Notes: generated by a model not told the origin, from the letters alone. Positions 17,565 to 25,890 are shown, counted from the stretch's first letter. The stretch is 64,000 nt of DNA from Hahellaceae bacterium (GCA_016716085.1 JADJWY010000009.1:62001-126000); one strand, 5' to 3'. Numbers and translations are program-made.

Positions 17565-17592
17565 GGAACTTTTTGACAGTTTTTTGGTCAAA
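17565..17592 (+). promoter_or_regulatory. Sigma-E (RpoE/AlgU) type promoter of rpoH
   Basis: GGAACTT at 17565-17571 and TCAAA at 17588-17592 are spaced by 16 bases, matching the extracytoplasmic sigma-E consensus. It lies 46 bases before the rpoH start. E. coli rpoH has a sigma-E promoter (P3) of the same form. A TTGACA at 17573 overlaps it but has no good -10 box at the right distance. Confidence 0.75.
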
Positions 17593-17638
17593 AGATAAGT
17601 GATATAGTTCACAGCCTGATAAATCATTGGAGGAATTC

Positions 17639-18493
17639 ATGGGTTCTAGTTTACGGCCAATTGAAATGCTGGCCCCGCTTGGCAATGTAGAGAGCTACAT
17701 TCAGGCAGTAAACCGTATTCCTGTGCTTTCAGCAGAAGAAGAGCAGGAGCTGGCAGAGCGTTACAGCAAGTTTGAAGATCTGGATGCGGCCCGTCAGCTG
17801 GTCATGGCGCATCTGCGATTTGTTGTGCATATTGCACGGAGCTACTCCGGCTACGGGCTCTCTCACGCTGACCTGATTCAGGAAGGTAATATCGGCCTGA
17901 TGAAAGCCGTCAAGCGGTTTGATCCTTCCTATGGGGTGCGTCTGGTATCCTTTGCGGTGCATTGGATCAAGGCAGAAATTCACGAGTTCATTTTAAAGAA
18001 CTGGCGAATCGTCAAGGTTGCCACCACCAAGGCGCAACGTAAGTTGTTCTTCAACCTGCGTTCTTCCAAGAAGCGTCTGGCCTGGCTCAACAATGATGAA
18101 GTGAATGCGATGGCGAAAGATCTGGGCGTTGAACCCAAAGATGTTCGCGAAATGGAAAGTCGTATGTCCGGTCAGGACACTGCGTTTGATGGTGCGCCGG
18201 ATGACGATGATGACTCGGCATACATGGCGCCTGCAAACGTTCTGGAAGACAAACGCTACGATCCGGCGCGTCTGATGGAGTCAGATGATACGGAGACGGA
18301 TTCCAATACGCGCTTGCATGAGGCGCTGAGCCATCTGGACGAACGAAGCAAAGCCATTCTGGAAAAGCGCTGGCTGTCCAACGGAAAATCTACGCTGCAT
18401 GATCTGGCCGCGGAATATGGGGTTTCAGCTGAGCGTATTCGTCAACTTGAAAAGAACGCAATGAAAAAAGTGCGTGTGCTGATGGAAGCCTGA
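17639..18493 (+). CDS. rpoH: Heat shock sigma factor RpoH (sigma-32)
   Basis: RpoH directs RNA polymerase to heat shock promoters. The 284-residue product has region 2 with the RpoH-typical block VRLVSFAVHWIKAEIHEFILKNWRIVKVATTKAQRKLFFNLR (split here only for reading: the QRKLFFNLR RpoH box is near 130), and region 4.2 at the end (LHDLAAEYGVSAERIRQLEKNAM). The ATG at 17639 has TGGAGGA ahead; a TTG 12 bases earlier lies in that site and is rejected. It follows ftsX, as in most gammaproteobacteria, but has its own promoter and terminator. Confidence 0.97.
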   Translation: MGSSLRPIEMLAPLGNVESYIQAVNRIPVLSAEEEQELAERYSKFEDLDAARQLVMAHLRFVVHIARSYSGYGLSHADLIQEGNIGLMKAVKRFDPSYGVRLVSFAVHWIKAEIHEFILKNWRIVKVATTKAQRKLFFNLRSSKKRLAWLNNDEVNAMAKDLGVEPKDVREMESRMSGQDTAFDGAPDDDDDSAYMAPANVLEDKRYDPARLMESDDTETDSNTRLHEALSHLDERSKAILEKRWLSNGKSTLHDLAAEYGVSAERIRQLEKNAMKKVRVLMEA

Positions 18494-18510
18494 CGCTCCG
18501 CACCCTGAAA

Positions 18511-18534
18511 AGCCGCCCGAGAGGCGGTTTTTTT
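18511..18534 (+). terminator. Rho-independent terminator after rpoH
   Basis: CCGCC pairs with GGCGG around CGAGA and is followed by seven T, 18 bases after the rpoH stop. Confidence 0.9.
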
Positions 18535-18600
18535 GTGCGCCCGGCATGGGCGCACGCTTTTGGTAAGGTGACAGGTAGAACACTCATTGTGGAGAAACGC

Positions 18601-19464
18601 ATGAAAATTGCCTTTATCGGCGTCGGATTGATGGGGCGGCCGATGGTGGAAAACCTGCTGGCGGCGGGACACTCACTTATTCTGTGGAATCGAACGGCCA
18701 CAAAAGCGCAGTCCTTCGCGGCACGGGCTGTCATCGCGGCTAACGTCGCTGAGGCCATTGCACAGGCGGATGTCGTGATCACTATGCTGGAAAACGGGCC
18801 TATTGTGCGCGCTGTTGTGTTTAATGAAGACAGCCTTGCAGCCTTTCGCCCCGGCACGTTATTTATCGATATGAGCTCCATCCCGCCTGCAATGGCACGT
18901 GAGCACGCGCAGTGGCTTGATGCACGCGGATGTTATGCCCTGGATGCACCGGTCTCCGGCGGGACGATCGGGGCGGCGCAGGCAACGCTTTCGATCATGG
19001 TCGGTGGTGCGCAAGAGGCTTATGCACGCGCGCAGTCATTATTTTCAGCCTTGGGCACTGCCCGCTATATGGGGGAGGCGGGGACGGGGCAGGTAGCCAA
19101 GCTGGCAAATCAGGCCATTGTGGGGATCACGATTGGGGCTGTTTCAGAGGCACTGCTATTGGCGGAAAAGGCCGGTGCAGATCCCAGGGCCGTCAGAGAG
19201 GCTCTGCTGGGCGGCTTTGCGGCCAGCCGAATTCTGGAGTTGCATGGTCAACGCATGATTGATCGTCAGTTTTCGCCGGGTGCCCGGGCAACGGTTCAGC
19301 TCAAAGACATGGGCATGATCGTCGGCGAGGCGGAGCAAGTGGGATTGAACATGCCATTGGCCGAACTGACCAAGACGCTTTATCACGACATGGTAGAGGG
19401 TGGGTTTGGTGACCTTGACCATAGTGGATTGTTCGTTTGGCTGGAAAAACGAAGCCAGGCTTGA
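18601..19464 (+). CDS. 2-hydroxy-3-oxopropionate (tartronate semialdehyde) reductase-like dehydrogenase
   Basis: This 287-residue beta-hydroxyacid dehydrogenase has the NAD(P)-binding start KIAFIGVGLMGRPMVENLL, the substrate motif ALDAPVSGGTIGA and the catalytic Lys region GQVAKLANQAI. I placed the start at 18601, with TGGAGA ahead; longer in-frame extension runs into the rpoH terminator. The next gene, 10 bases on, is a hydroxypyruvate isomerase, which points to glyoxylate or tartronate semialdehyde metabolism (GarR/GlxR type) over 3-hydroxyisobutyrate; mmsB elsewhere in this window takes the latter role. No glyoxylate carboligase gene is in view. Confidence 0.87.
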   Translation: MKIAFIGVGLMGRPMVENLLAAGHSLILWNRTATKAQSFAARAVIAANVAEAIAQADVVITMLENGPIVRAVVFNEDSLAAFRPGTLFIDMSSIPPAMAREHAQWLDARGCYALDAPVSGGTIGAAQATLSIMVGGAQEAYARAQSLFSALGTARYMGEAGTGQVAKLANQAIVGITIGAVSEALLLAEKAGADPRAVREALLGGFAASRILELHGQRMIDRQFSPGARATVQLKDMGMIVGEAEQVGLNMPLAELTKTLYHDMVEGGFGDLDHSGLFVWLEKRSQA

Positions 19465-19474
19465 GGGGGGAAAC

Positions 19475-20269
19475 GTGGCACTTAAATTCGCGGCAAATCT
19501 AACGCTTCTGTATCCCCATGTCCCGTTTCTGGAGCGTTTTGCGCTGGCGGCAAACGACGGGTTTCATGCGGTCGAATGTCTATTTCCTTATGACTATCCC
19601 GCAGATGAATTAAAGCAGATTCTGGACACGAATGGCCTGACCCTGGTGTTGCACAATCTGCCTCCCGGTAACTGGGAGGCAGGTGAGCGCGGCATTGCGT
19701 GCCTTCCTGATCGGGTAGAGGAGTTTCGTGCCGGGGTTGGACAGGGAATACGCTATGCACAGCGTCTGGGTGTTTCCCAGTTGAATTGTCTGGCGGGTCT
19801 GAAACCTGCAGGTATTAGCGAACAGGAGGCCATGGAGACGCTACGGGAAAACCTGCGTTATGCTGCAGAGCAATTCGCCCAGGCAGGTCTGATGCTCAAT
19901 CTGGAGGCGATAAACTCGCGTGTGGATATGCCGGGATTTTTGCTTGATACCGGTGAAAAGACCATCGCGTTGATCGAGTCTCTCAGGCTGCCCAATCTCC
20001 GCTTTCAGTATGATATCTACCATATGCAGATTATGGGGGGCGACCTGTGCCGTCGACTACAGACATGGCTTCCGTACATTGGTCATATCCAGTTTGCCGA
20101 TAACCCCGGACGTCATCAGCCAGGCACGGGAGAGATCAACTTTTTCAATATTTTTCAGCTTCTTGAGCGGCTTGGCTATGCTGGCTGGATCAGTGCGGAA
20201 TACCACCCTCAGGGCGACACCTCTTCGACGCTGGGTTGGCGTTCGGCATCCGTTCTGGCTGAAACCTAA
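19475..20269 (+). CDS. hyi: Hydroxypyruvate isomerase
   Basis: This TIM-barrel enzyme interconverts hydroxypyruvate and tartronate semialdehyde. The 264-residue product begins LKFAANLTLLYPHVPFLERF and has VECLFPYDYPADEL, LNLEAINSRVDMPGF with the metal-binding Glu, RFQYDIYHMQIMGGD and the closing ISAEYHPQGDT. The GTG start has GAGGGGGG just ahead. It is cotranscribed with the reductase upstream, so the pair can carry hydroxypyruvate to glycerate. The family is well recognised; the physiological substrate is inferred. Confidence 0.92.
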   Translation: MALKFAANLTLLYPHVPFLERFALAANDGFHAVECLFPYDYPADELKQILDTNGLTLVLHNLPPGNWEAGERGIACLPDRVEEFRAGVGQGIRYAQRLGVSQLNCLAGLKPAGISEQEAMETLRENLRYAAEQFAQAGLMLNLEAINSRVDMPGFLLDTGEKTIALIESLRLPNLRFQYDIYHMQIMGGDLCRRLQTWLPYIGHIQFADNPGRHQPGTGEINFFNIFQLLERLGYAGWISAEYHPQGDTSSTLGWRSASVLAET

Positions 20270-20340
20270 ACAAAAAATAATTGGGCAAGTGCTTCAGCAG
20301 GTTTTAAGCTCGTGGAGATTGTGATTGGGAGAACACGGAC

Positions 20341-21021
20341 ATGCGAATTCTCGTTGTAGAGGACGATAAAGAAGTCGCCAGCTACTTGAGCAAAGGGCTC
20401 AAGGAGAGTGGCAACGTGGTGGATGTGGCCAGCGATGGCAAGCAGGGGCTGCAATTGGCCAGCTCTGAGTCCTACGATGTGCTGATTATTGATCGAATGC
20501 TACCGGGTCTGGATGGTTTGAGCCTGATACGAACCTTGCGTGGAGAAGGCAGTGTCGTGCCCGTGCTGGTGCTTAGCGCACTCGGAGAGGTGGATGATCG
20601 TGTGCAGGGGCTTAAAGCGGGTGGCGATGACTATCTTGTCAAACCGTTCTCATTCAGTGAGTTGTTGGCACGCCTTGAAGCGCTGATGCGGCGGGTTCAG
20701 CACGAATCCTCTCAGGTCACAGCGCTGAAAGTGGCTGATCTGGAAATGGACCTGTTGGCACGGACGGTCAAGCGGGAAGGACAGAAAATCGATCTGCAGC
20801 CACGCGAGTTCCGCTTGCTGGAATATTTTATGCGCAACCCCGGACAGGTGTTGACGCGGACCATGCTGCTTGAGAAGGTATGGGATTACCATTTTGATCC
20901 GCAAACCAACGTGATTGACGTTCATATCAGTCGCTTGCGCTCCAAAATTGATAAGGACTTCGAGCACCCGTTATTGCACACCATTCGTGGTGCGGGGTAT
21001 GTCCTACGTGAGGGCGCCTAA
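20341..21021 (+). CDS. OmpR-family response regulator
   Basis: This 226-residue regulator has an N-terminal receiver (acidic pair EDD at 8-10, phospho-accepting Asp in LIIDRMLPG near 51, Lys in DYLVKPFSF near 101) and a C-terminal winged-helix domain (DLQPREFRLLEYFMRNPG, then TNVIDVHISRLRSKID). It resembles the QseB/CusR branch. The sensor kinase gene overlaps its 3' end by 23 bases, so the two form a pair. The signal is not evident from sequence. Confidence 0.93.
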   Translation: MRILVVEDDKEVASYLSKGLKESGNVVDVASDGKQGLQLASSESYDVLIIDRMLPGLDGLSLIRTLRGEGSVVPVLVLSALGEVDDRVQGLKAGGDDYLVKPFSFSELLARLEALMRRVQHESSQVTALKVADLEMDLLARTVKREGQKIDLQPREFRLLEYFMRNPGQVLTRTMLLEKVWDYHFDPQTNVIDVHISRLRSKIDKDFEHPLLHTIRGAGYVLREGA

Positions 21022-22495
21022 ACTCCTGCGCTCCTCAGCGTTTCAATTCACGCTGCTGTATATTTTTCTGTTTGCCTGTTCGACCTTTCTCTTGCTCGGC
21101 TTTATTTACTGGGCAACCGTTGGGTTTATGGCGCAGCAGGTGGATGAAACCATTCAGGCTGAAATACAGGGGTTGGCTGAGCAATACCGGCGCAACGGCT
21201 TGCGCGGCATGGTCAATGTTCTGAATGAGCGCGTATTGAATGGGCAGCAGGGCGAGTCGATCTATCTGTTGGTCAATCCGGACCTCAGCCCGATCGCGGG
21301 TAACCTGGTTGAGTGGCCGGCGCTGCTCAATGGGGAGGATGCCTGGATCAATTTTTACCTCAAGCGTCCCGATGTGAATAACGGCCGACACCTGGCGCGG
21401 GCGCGGCTGTTCCAGCTGCGGGGCGGTTACCGCCTGTTGGTGGGACGCGATGTGTATGAGTTGGAGCGTGTGCGTAAACTGACGGAACGTTCCGTGACCT
21501 GGGGTGTGCTGCTTACGCTGGTGATGGGCACCCTGGGTGGTGTATTTTTCTCGCGGAGTACCCGCCGTCGCATCGAAGTCATTACCCAGACCAGTCGCCA
21601 TATCATGCAGGGTAACCTGTCCTTGCGGGTGCCGGGACGGGGTAGTGGCGACGATTTTGACGAGCTCGCCGATCAATTAAACCAAATGCTGGATCGGATT
21701 GAGCAGCTCATGGCGGGTGTGCGTCATGTGACGGACAACATTGCTCACGACCTGCGCACGCCCCTGACCCGTTTGCGCGGGAAAATGGAAATTCTTGCCA
21801 ACTCACCCATGCCCGAAGAGGCCCGTCATCTGACCCTGGATATGATAGGTGAGGCGGATCAGCTGCTGCAAACCTTTAATGCCTTATTGCGAATCGCTCG
21901 CATTGAATCAGGCAGTTATGCCAGCGACTTCGCTGCCGTGGATCTCAAAGAGCTGGTGCTGGATGCCGCAGAGTTTTATGAAGCCCTGGCGCAGGATAAA
22001 AATCAGACATTTGAGCTCGATCTGTCCGCTCACTTGGTCGTCAAGGGCGATCGGGATCTGTTATTTCAGGCTGTCGCTAATTTGCTGGATAATGCCATCA
22101 AGTATACGCCGGAAGGAGGATCGGTCGGGGTGCGCTTGCGAGGGCACGACCAGGCTGTTATCAGTGTGTGGGATCAGGGGCCTGGCATCTCTGAGGAGGA
22201 GCAGGAGAAAGTCACGCAGCGTTTTTATCGTGTTGATAAAACGCGCGGTCTCCCCGGCAACGGCTTGGGTCTCAGCATGGTAAAAGCGGTGTGCGAGATG
22301 CACAAAGGCAGCTTGATTCTCAGAAGCAACAATCCCGGGCTTCGTGCCGAGATCTGGCTGCCGTTGATGGCTAAATTGCCACTGGCGCGAGCCGGTGAGG
22401 GAGGGGGTGCTGCCCAACTTCCGCCGTCAACGTCGGCTAAATCGGGCAGTCAATCGGATGAGCTGTCGACGGGGACTAGCCCAGACGCGCCTTGA
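20999..22495 (+). CDS. Two-component sensor histidine kinase
   Basis: This 498-residue kinase is the partner of the preceding regulator. It has a span near 15-45, a periplasmic part of about 120 residues, a second span (WGVLLTLVMGTLGGVFF near 170), a HAMP linker, the His box NIAHDLRTPLTRLRGKME, the N box NLLDNAIKYTPEGG and the G box GNGLGLSM. All catalytic boxes are intact, unlike two other kinases in the window. The last 40 residues are a low-complexity tail rich in Ser, Gly and Pro. Start at 20999, with a GTG at 21008 as an alternative. Confidence 0.92.
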   Translation: MSYVRAPKLLRSSAFQFTLLYIFLFACSTFLLLGFIYWATVGFMAQQVDETIQAEIQGLAEQYRRNGLRGMVNVLNERVLNGQQGESIYLLVNPDLSPIAGNLVEWPALLNGEDAWINFYLKRPDVNNGRHLARARLFQLRGGYRLLVGRDVYELERVRKLTERSVTWGVLLTLVMGTLGGVFFSRSTRRRIEVITQTSRHIMQGNLSLRVPGRGSGDDFDELADQLNQMLDRIEQLMAGVRHVTDNIAHDLRTPLTRLRGKMEILANSPMPEEARHLTLDMIGEADQLLQTFNALLRIARIESGSYASDFAAVDLKELVLDAAEFYEALAQDKNQTFELDLSAHLVVKGDRDLLFQAVANLLDNAIKYTPEGGSVGVRLRGHDQAVISVWDQGPGISEEEQEKVTQRFYRVDKTRGLPGNGLGLSMVKAVCEMHKGSLILRSNNPGLRAEIWLPLMAKLPLARAGEGGGAAQLPPSTSAKSGSQSDELSTGTSPDAP

Positions 22496-22784
22496 GGCTA
22501 TTTAGCGTATCCAAGGCGGTGCGAGCGGGGATCAGGGCCAGTTCGACACCTTCCTGCACACGTTTTTCGGCCAGGTCGCGCAGACGCTCCAGGCGAACTT
22601 TCTGGGTGCCGACCTTGGCATTAAAGCTGTCGATCTGGCCTTCCAGATTCTTTTGCTCGGCGAAAATGAAGGCAATCACGTTGTGACGGTTCACCTTGTC
22701 GGTAACGCCGAGGGCTTCCAGTTGAAAACCGACATAATCAAGACCTTCCAGTGCTCGATTGATTAATGACTGAGTGTTGACCAT
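22476..22784 (-). CDS. Small helical, phasin-like protein of unknown function
   Basis: This 102-residue product starts at 22784 with GGAGA ahead. It is predicted to be almost wholly helical, with heptad-like Leu/Val spacing and charged faces (FNAKVGTQKVRLERLRDLAE). The composition recalls phasins or other small coiled proteins, but I do not recognise a defined family. It lies just downstream of the TetR gene on the same strand and its end overlaps the kinase gene by 20 bases in convergent orientation. Confidence 0.65.
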   Translation of the reverse strand: MVNTQSLINRALEGLDYVGFQLEALGVTDKVNRHNVIAFIFAEQKNLEGQIDSFNAKVGTQKVRLERLRDLAEKRVQEGVELALIPARTALDTLNSLKARLG

Positions 22785-22857
22785 CGCGAATCTCCGCTTC
22801 GAGGTACTGTTAAAAAACCGGTGAACGAAATTAAACCAGTTTTCTAGTGGTGGCAAC

Positions 22858-23514
22858 CTATTTCTTGGGCATTAAATGTTGATTGATGAATCGTTCGAGC
22901 AACAGATTCAGAATGTGCTCGTAGGTTTCGATGACACGATCGGTCAGGTAGCTTGAGTTGCCTGTCAGGTGCAGACTGACCATGCCATGGAGCAGGCTCC
23001 ACAGCTCAATGAGCATGGTGCGTCGTTGGTCTGCCGTCGCTTTGAGGCCCACGCCTTCAAGTGCCAGATCAAGTACGGTTTCTGCAAAACGGGCGACCTC
23101 CATACCCAGCGCGAATTCCTGCTCTGAGAGCGATTCCTCGGGAGTACCTTTGTAATCCGGTGTTTTAGGTGCATGAGAGGAGAACATCAGTTCGTAATGT
23201 TGTGGGTGCTCGAAGCCGAAACGCAGATAGGCACGCATGACATCGCGTGCGCGCTGGAAAGGATTTGAGGCGGCTTCACTCACTTCCACCATATATTCTC
23301 TCAGCCGCGTGAAGCCCTGAATCATCAGCGTGATGTATATCTCGTCCTTGCTCGTGAAATAATTGTAAAGATTGGGTGCGGTCATCCCAAGTTCACGCCC
23401 CAGGCGTCGCATCGTTAATGCGTTGAATCCTTCCTGGGCAATGATGCCCAGCGCAGTGTTCAGCACATTCTGTTTGATTTCCTCGACTTGCTCCTGAGGT
23501 CTGACCGGTCGCAT
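22858..23514 (-). CDS. TetR/AcrR family transcriptional regulator
   Basis: This 218-residue regulator has an N-terminal helix-turn-helix (ALGIIAQEGFNALTMRRLGRELGM, then APNLYNYFTSKDEIY, about residues 20-60). The C-terminal ligand domain is less conserved, with FEHPQHYELMFSSHAPK resembling regulators with the TetR_C WHG-type domain. The start at 23514 is chosen over longer in-frame extensions because the typical short basic lead (RPVRPQEQVEEIKQ) precedes the helix-turn-helix. Its targets are unknown; the adjacent helical-protein gene on the same strand is the nearest candidate. Confidence 0.9.
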   Translation of the reverse strand: MRPVRPQEQVEEIKQNVLNTALGIIAQEGFNALTMRRLGRELGMTAPNLYNYFTSKDEIYITLMIQGFTRLREYMVEVSEAASNPFQRARDVMRAYLRFGFEHPQHYELMFSSHAPKTPDYKGTPEESLSEQEFALGMEVARFAETVLDLALEGVGLKATADQRRTMLIELWSLLHGMVSLHLTGNSSYLTDRVIETYEHILNLLLERFINQHLMPKK

Positions 23515-23639
23515 ACGGTTCCTTGCAGTGGATTTACAGGGGTTATTCACAATCGCACCAAAATAGCAAATTATCGAAGCAGCGTCTTGTACGTTTTGAT
23601 CATTTTCACGCCAATTGCTAGGCGCCAATGTACCTTACC

Positions 23640-23791
23640 TATCGTTAATCTGATCGCCACGTTCAAGCAATGTCGGTTGTCGTAGTCTACGAATGTCCTG
23701 AGGGACAGTGTTTCATTGATCTCTTCCTTGTTTAGTCTTTATTGTGACTGTGCGCACTCACTGGACTACCCCGGCAACGGGGTTTTTTTTT
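23640..23791 (+). ncRNA. Candidate small RNA ending in an orphan terminator
   Basis: A strong intrinsic terminator at the right end has no plus-strand protein gene upstream: the gene to the left is TetR on the minus strand. The T tract is only on the plus strand. A hairpin at 23694-23707 adds structure. I could not match it to 6S RNA, 4.5S RNA, RsmY/Z or Spot 42. The left end is a guess, since no promoter is convincing. Confidence 0.4.
23769..23791 (+). terminator. Orphan rho-independent terminator
   Basis: CCCCG pairs with CGGGG around GCAA, followed by nine T. No plus-strand gene precedes it. Confidence 0.85.
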
Positions 23792-23849
23792 ATCTCCCAT
23801 CTCGGCTTACAATAGCGCCCCACTGCTATCTGACGAGAGTTTTCAATTC

Positions 23850-24272
23850 ATGCCTGTTCTGAATATACGTGCCATTCTTGCTGGCCTGCTGGTTGATCTG
23901 GTGGGGTCGTTCGCTGCCTGGCTGGTGGTGCTGACGGCCTACGCCAGCATGTTATTAGGCCAGGGGGTATCAGAAGCCGAACTTGAAACGATTCTGAGTG
24001 ACCCATCCCAGCTGGGTGACATCATTCTGGTGTTAATGTGTGCCGGGATCTTATTCGATGGCTTTGCCGGCTATGTCACCGCGCGAATGTCGCCCCGGGT
24101 TGAGTACTGGAATGTCCTGGCATTGGTTGGCTTGCTGTGTTTAATGCATTTTTCAGCGAATCGTGGCGAAGGTGTCGAGCTGGCATACCAGACACCTGCG
24201 CTGATCGGAGGCATCGTGGCCGCCTTTATTGGCGGTGGACTGGCAAAGCGACGTCGTCGGCCTCTGGAATAA
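23850..24272 (+). CDS. Small integral membrane protein, unknown function
   Basis: This 140-residue protein has about four membrane spans (AILAGLLVDLVGSFAAWLVV, DIILVLMCAGILFDGFAGYV, VLALVGLLCLMHFS and ALIGGIVAAFIGGGLA) and ends in a basic tail rich in Arg. No catalytic motif or known family is recognised. It is convergent with greB, ending 27 bases from the greB stop. Confidence 0.75.
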   Translation: MPVLNIRAILAGLLVDLVGSFAAWLVVLTAYASMLLGQGVSEAELETILSDPSQLGDIILVLMCAGILFDGFAGYVTARMSPRVEYWNVLALVGLLCLMHFSANRGEGVELAYQTPALIGGIVAAFIGGGLAKRRRRPLE

Positions 24273-24299
24273 TGTCGTTGCTCTGACGGTAACGCGCCC

Positions 24300-24785
24300 T
24301 CACGAAGGCGTAGGCTTTTCATACCACACCTTCTCAACATACCAGGTCTTTTCACTGACAGGTGTTTTAACGAAGACATCGTCGTCGACCTCCTTCTTCA
24401 GGCAAGCCCGTGCGATTGGTGCGTCGATGGAGACATAATCCTTGCGGCCGTAGATTTCGTCCGGACCGACGATCCGAAAGGTGAGCGAAGCCTCGTCATC
24501 ATCCGTCAGCGTGACCCAGGCGCCGAAGAAGATTTTACCTTCCTGGCATGGGTCGTAATCCACCACCCGTATGTCTTCCAGGCGCTTGCGCAGATAGCGC
24601 ACGCGACGGTCGATTTCCCGCAGACGCTTTTTGTTGTATTGGTAGTCGGCGTTCTCCGAGCGGTCACCAAGGCTCGCGGCCCAGTTCACTTTCTGAGTAA
24701 CTTCGGGGCGTTCCTGTCGCCAAAGAAAATCGAGTTCTTTCTGTAAATTGTCGTGTCCTTCACGGGTAACGAGATTGGTCTTCAT
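24300..24785 (-). CDS. greB: Transcription elongation factor GreB
   Basis: GreB enters the secondary channel of stalled RNA polymerase and stimulates cleavage of the backtracked transcript. The 161-residue product has the N-terminal coiled coil with the acidic tip (AASLGDRSENADYQYNKKRL, where Asp and Glu chelate magnesium) and the C-terminal FKBP-like part (YVSIDAPIARACLKKEVDDD). The RVRYLRKRLEDIRVVD segment is closer to GreB than GreA. It is transcribed alone, divergent from the VanZ-like gene. Confidence 0.95.
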   Translation of the reverse strand: MKTNLVTREGHDNLQKELDFLWRQERPEVTQKVNWAASLGDRSENADYQYNKKRLREIDRRVRYLRKRLEDIRVVDYDPCQEGKIFFGAWVTLTDDDEASLTFRIVGPDEIYGRKDYVSIDAPIARACLKKEVDDDVFVKTPVSEKTWYVEKVWYEKPTPS

Positions 24786-24811
24786 AATTTCACGGGTCTT
24801 GTGTCAGGGAG

Positions 24812-24820
24812 TGTTATAAT
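24812..24820 (+). promoter_or_regulatory. Extended -10 promoter element for the VanZ-like gene
   Basis: TGTTATAAT is a perfect extended -10 (TG-N-TATAAT). No good -35 box is at the usual distance, as is common for extended -10 promoters. Transcription would start near 24827, leaving a leader of about 40 bases. Confidence 0.6.
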
Positions 24821-24869
24821 TGTGGGCTTCAATCGTCTTGAGTGAGATGGTGTTATTATCCTCGATGTT

Positions 24870-25820
24870 TTGCGTCGTCAACAAACACGGCGCGCGATTC
24901 TTTTTCTGATTCTCTGCAGTGTGATGCTGCTCCTGCCCGTACCCATTGACGGATTGTATGGTGCCATTGGTCATGCAATCTGGGATTGTGGACACATCGT
25001 TTTGGGGGGAGGGCTCGCTGCCGCTTTCTGGCAGATTCCGCTTTGGATAAACGCTTCAGGCGGGCGACGAACTGCTGCCGTTCTGCTGCTCGTAACCTTG
25101 CTAGCCGCACTGTTTGAAGTATTGCAGCTGACCGTCGGACGCTCTTCCAGTGTGAAAGATGTTTTATCGACGCTGGCCGGAGCACTGCTTTGGAGTTGGA
25201 TGTCAGGGACGATTAAGCCTGCGTCGGCTATGCACAAAGGGTTGCTCGCCGTTGGTTTGACAGGCTTGATGTGGGTGCCGCTGGGACCACTCGGGTGGGC
25301 TGTCTATGTGTCAGTCGACGCCGGGTTGCGCCTACCCTCACTTGCAGACTTCTCCACTCCGGGCTATCGGGGGCAGTGGGACTATCCAGACCAGGACCGT
25401 GTGCCGAGCGTTCTTTTTCCAGGGCGTAAGGCACTGACCATTACGGTTCCGGCACTGGATCCCGATAATCCACCGCCTCCCCCCTATTCGATCATACGTT
25501 TCAATGAATTTCCGGCGGATTGGTCGGCTTATTCGACGCTGGAAATCCTCCTCTCTGCCGAACAGCCTGTTCGAATTTCTTTCAGTCTGGGCGATCAATA
25601 TTATCGTTCTCTGCGGAGTTACCAGCCCGAAGATCGTTTTGGCATGATGCTGGACATCAAGCCCGGATTAAACACCTATCGTTTTGATAATAAAGACTGG
25701 ACGCAGACGCCCGGCGGCAGGAAAATGGACGACACCGAGATGCGGCAACTGCATTTTGTCGTCAAACGGATAACGGTTGATCAACATTTTACGGTTGAAC
25801 GGGTTCGCTTGTATCCATAG
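24870..25820 (+). CDS. VanZ-like membrane domain fused to a sugar-binding-like domain
   Basis: This 316-residue protein has two parts. Residues 1-130 hold several spans with the VanZ-like pattern (DCGHIVLGGGLAAAFW, ALFEVLQLTVGRSSSVKDVLSTLAGALLW); the FEVLQ and DVLSTLAGALL motifs are typical. Residues 150-316 are predicted extracytoplasmic and beta-rich, ending FVVKRITVDQHFTVERVRLYP, resembling a galactose-binding-like sandwich. No ATG start is available after the upstream stop; TTG at 24870 is the first standard start and lacks a ribosome site, so the true start is uncertain. Function unknown; an envelope or polysaccharide role is possible. Confidence 0.72.
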   Translation: MRRQQTRRAILFLILCSVMLLLPVPIDGLYGAIGHAIWDCGHIVLGGGLAAAFWQIPLWINASGGRRTAAVLLLVTLLAALFEVLQLTVGRSSSVKDVLSTLAGALLWSWMSGTIKPASAMHKGLLAVGLTGLMWVPLGPLGWAVYVSVDAGLRLPSLADFSTPGYRGQWDYPDQDRVPSVLFPGRKALTITVPALDPDNPPPPPYSIIRFNEFPADWSAYSTLEILLSAEQPVRISFSLGDQYYRSLRSYQPEDRFGMMLDIKPGLNTYRFDNKDWTQTPGGRKMDDTEMRQLHFVVKRITVDQHFTVERVRLYP

Positions 25821-25874
25821 CGTGTGAAGCAGGAATGCGTCAGCACTTTCCGAGCTAAAGCATTCGTTGATGTA

Positions 25875-25890
25875 TCTCACAAATGTGAGA
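25875..25890. promoter_or_regulatory. Operator-like inverted repeat
   Basis: TCTCACA and TGTGAGA form perfect arms around AA, about 80 bases before the exported protein gene at 25971 and before a TATAAA at 25919-25924. The half-sites are in the opposite order to a CRP site (TGTGA-N6-TCACA), so it is not a standard CRP/Vfr box. Confidence 0.35.

Larger units (their letters stand above)
23515..23849. other. 335-base gene-free region with candidate small RNA
   Basis: No protein gene is seen here. The region must hold the TetR promoter on the minus strand. It also contains a plus-strand hairpin TGTCC-TGAG-GGACA at 23694-23707 and an intrinsic terminator at 23769-23791. TACAAT at 23808-23813 is a possible -10 box for the membrane protein gene that follows. 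Confidence 0.5.

Noticed and set aside
17627..17638. Longer RpoH starting at TTG 17627
   Set aside because: That codon lies within the ribosome site of the ATG at 17639, and the ATG gives the normal family length.
25875..25890. CRP/Vfr binding site
   Set aside because: Half-sites are in the wrong order and spacing for TGTGA-N6-TCACA.
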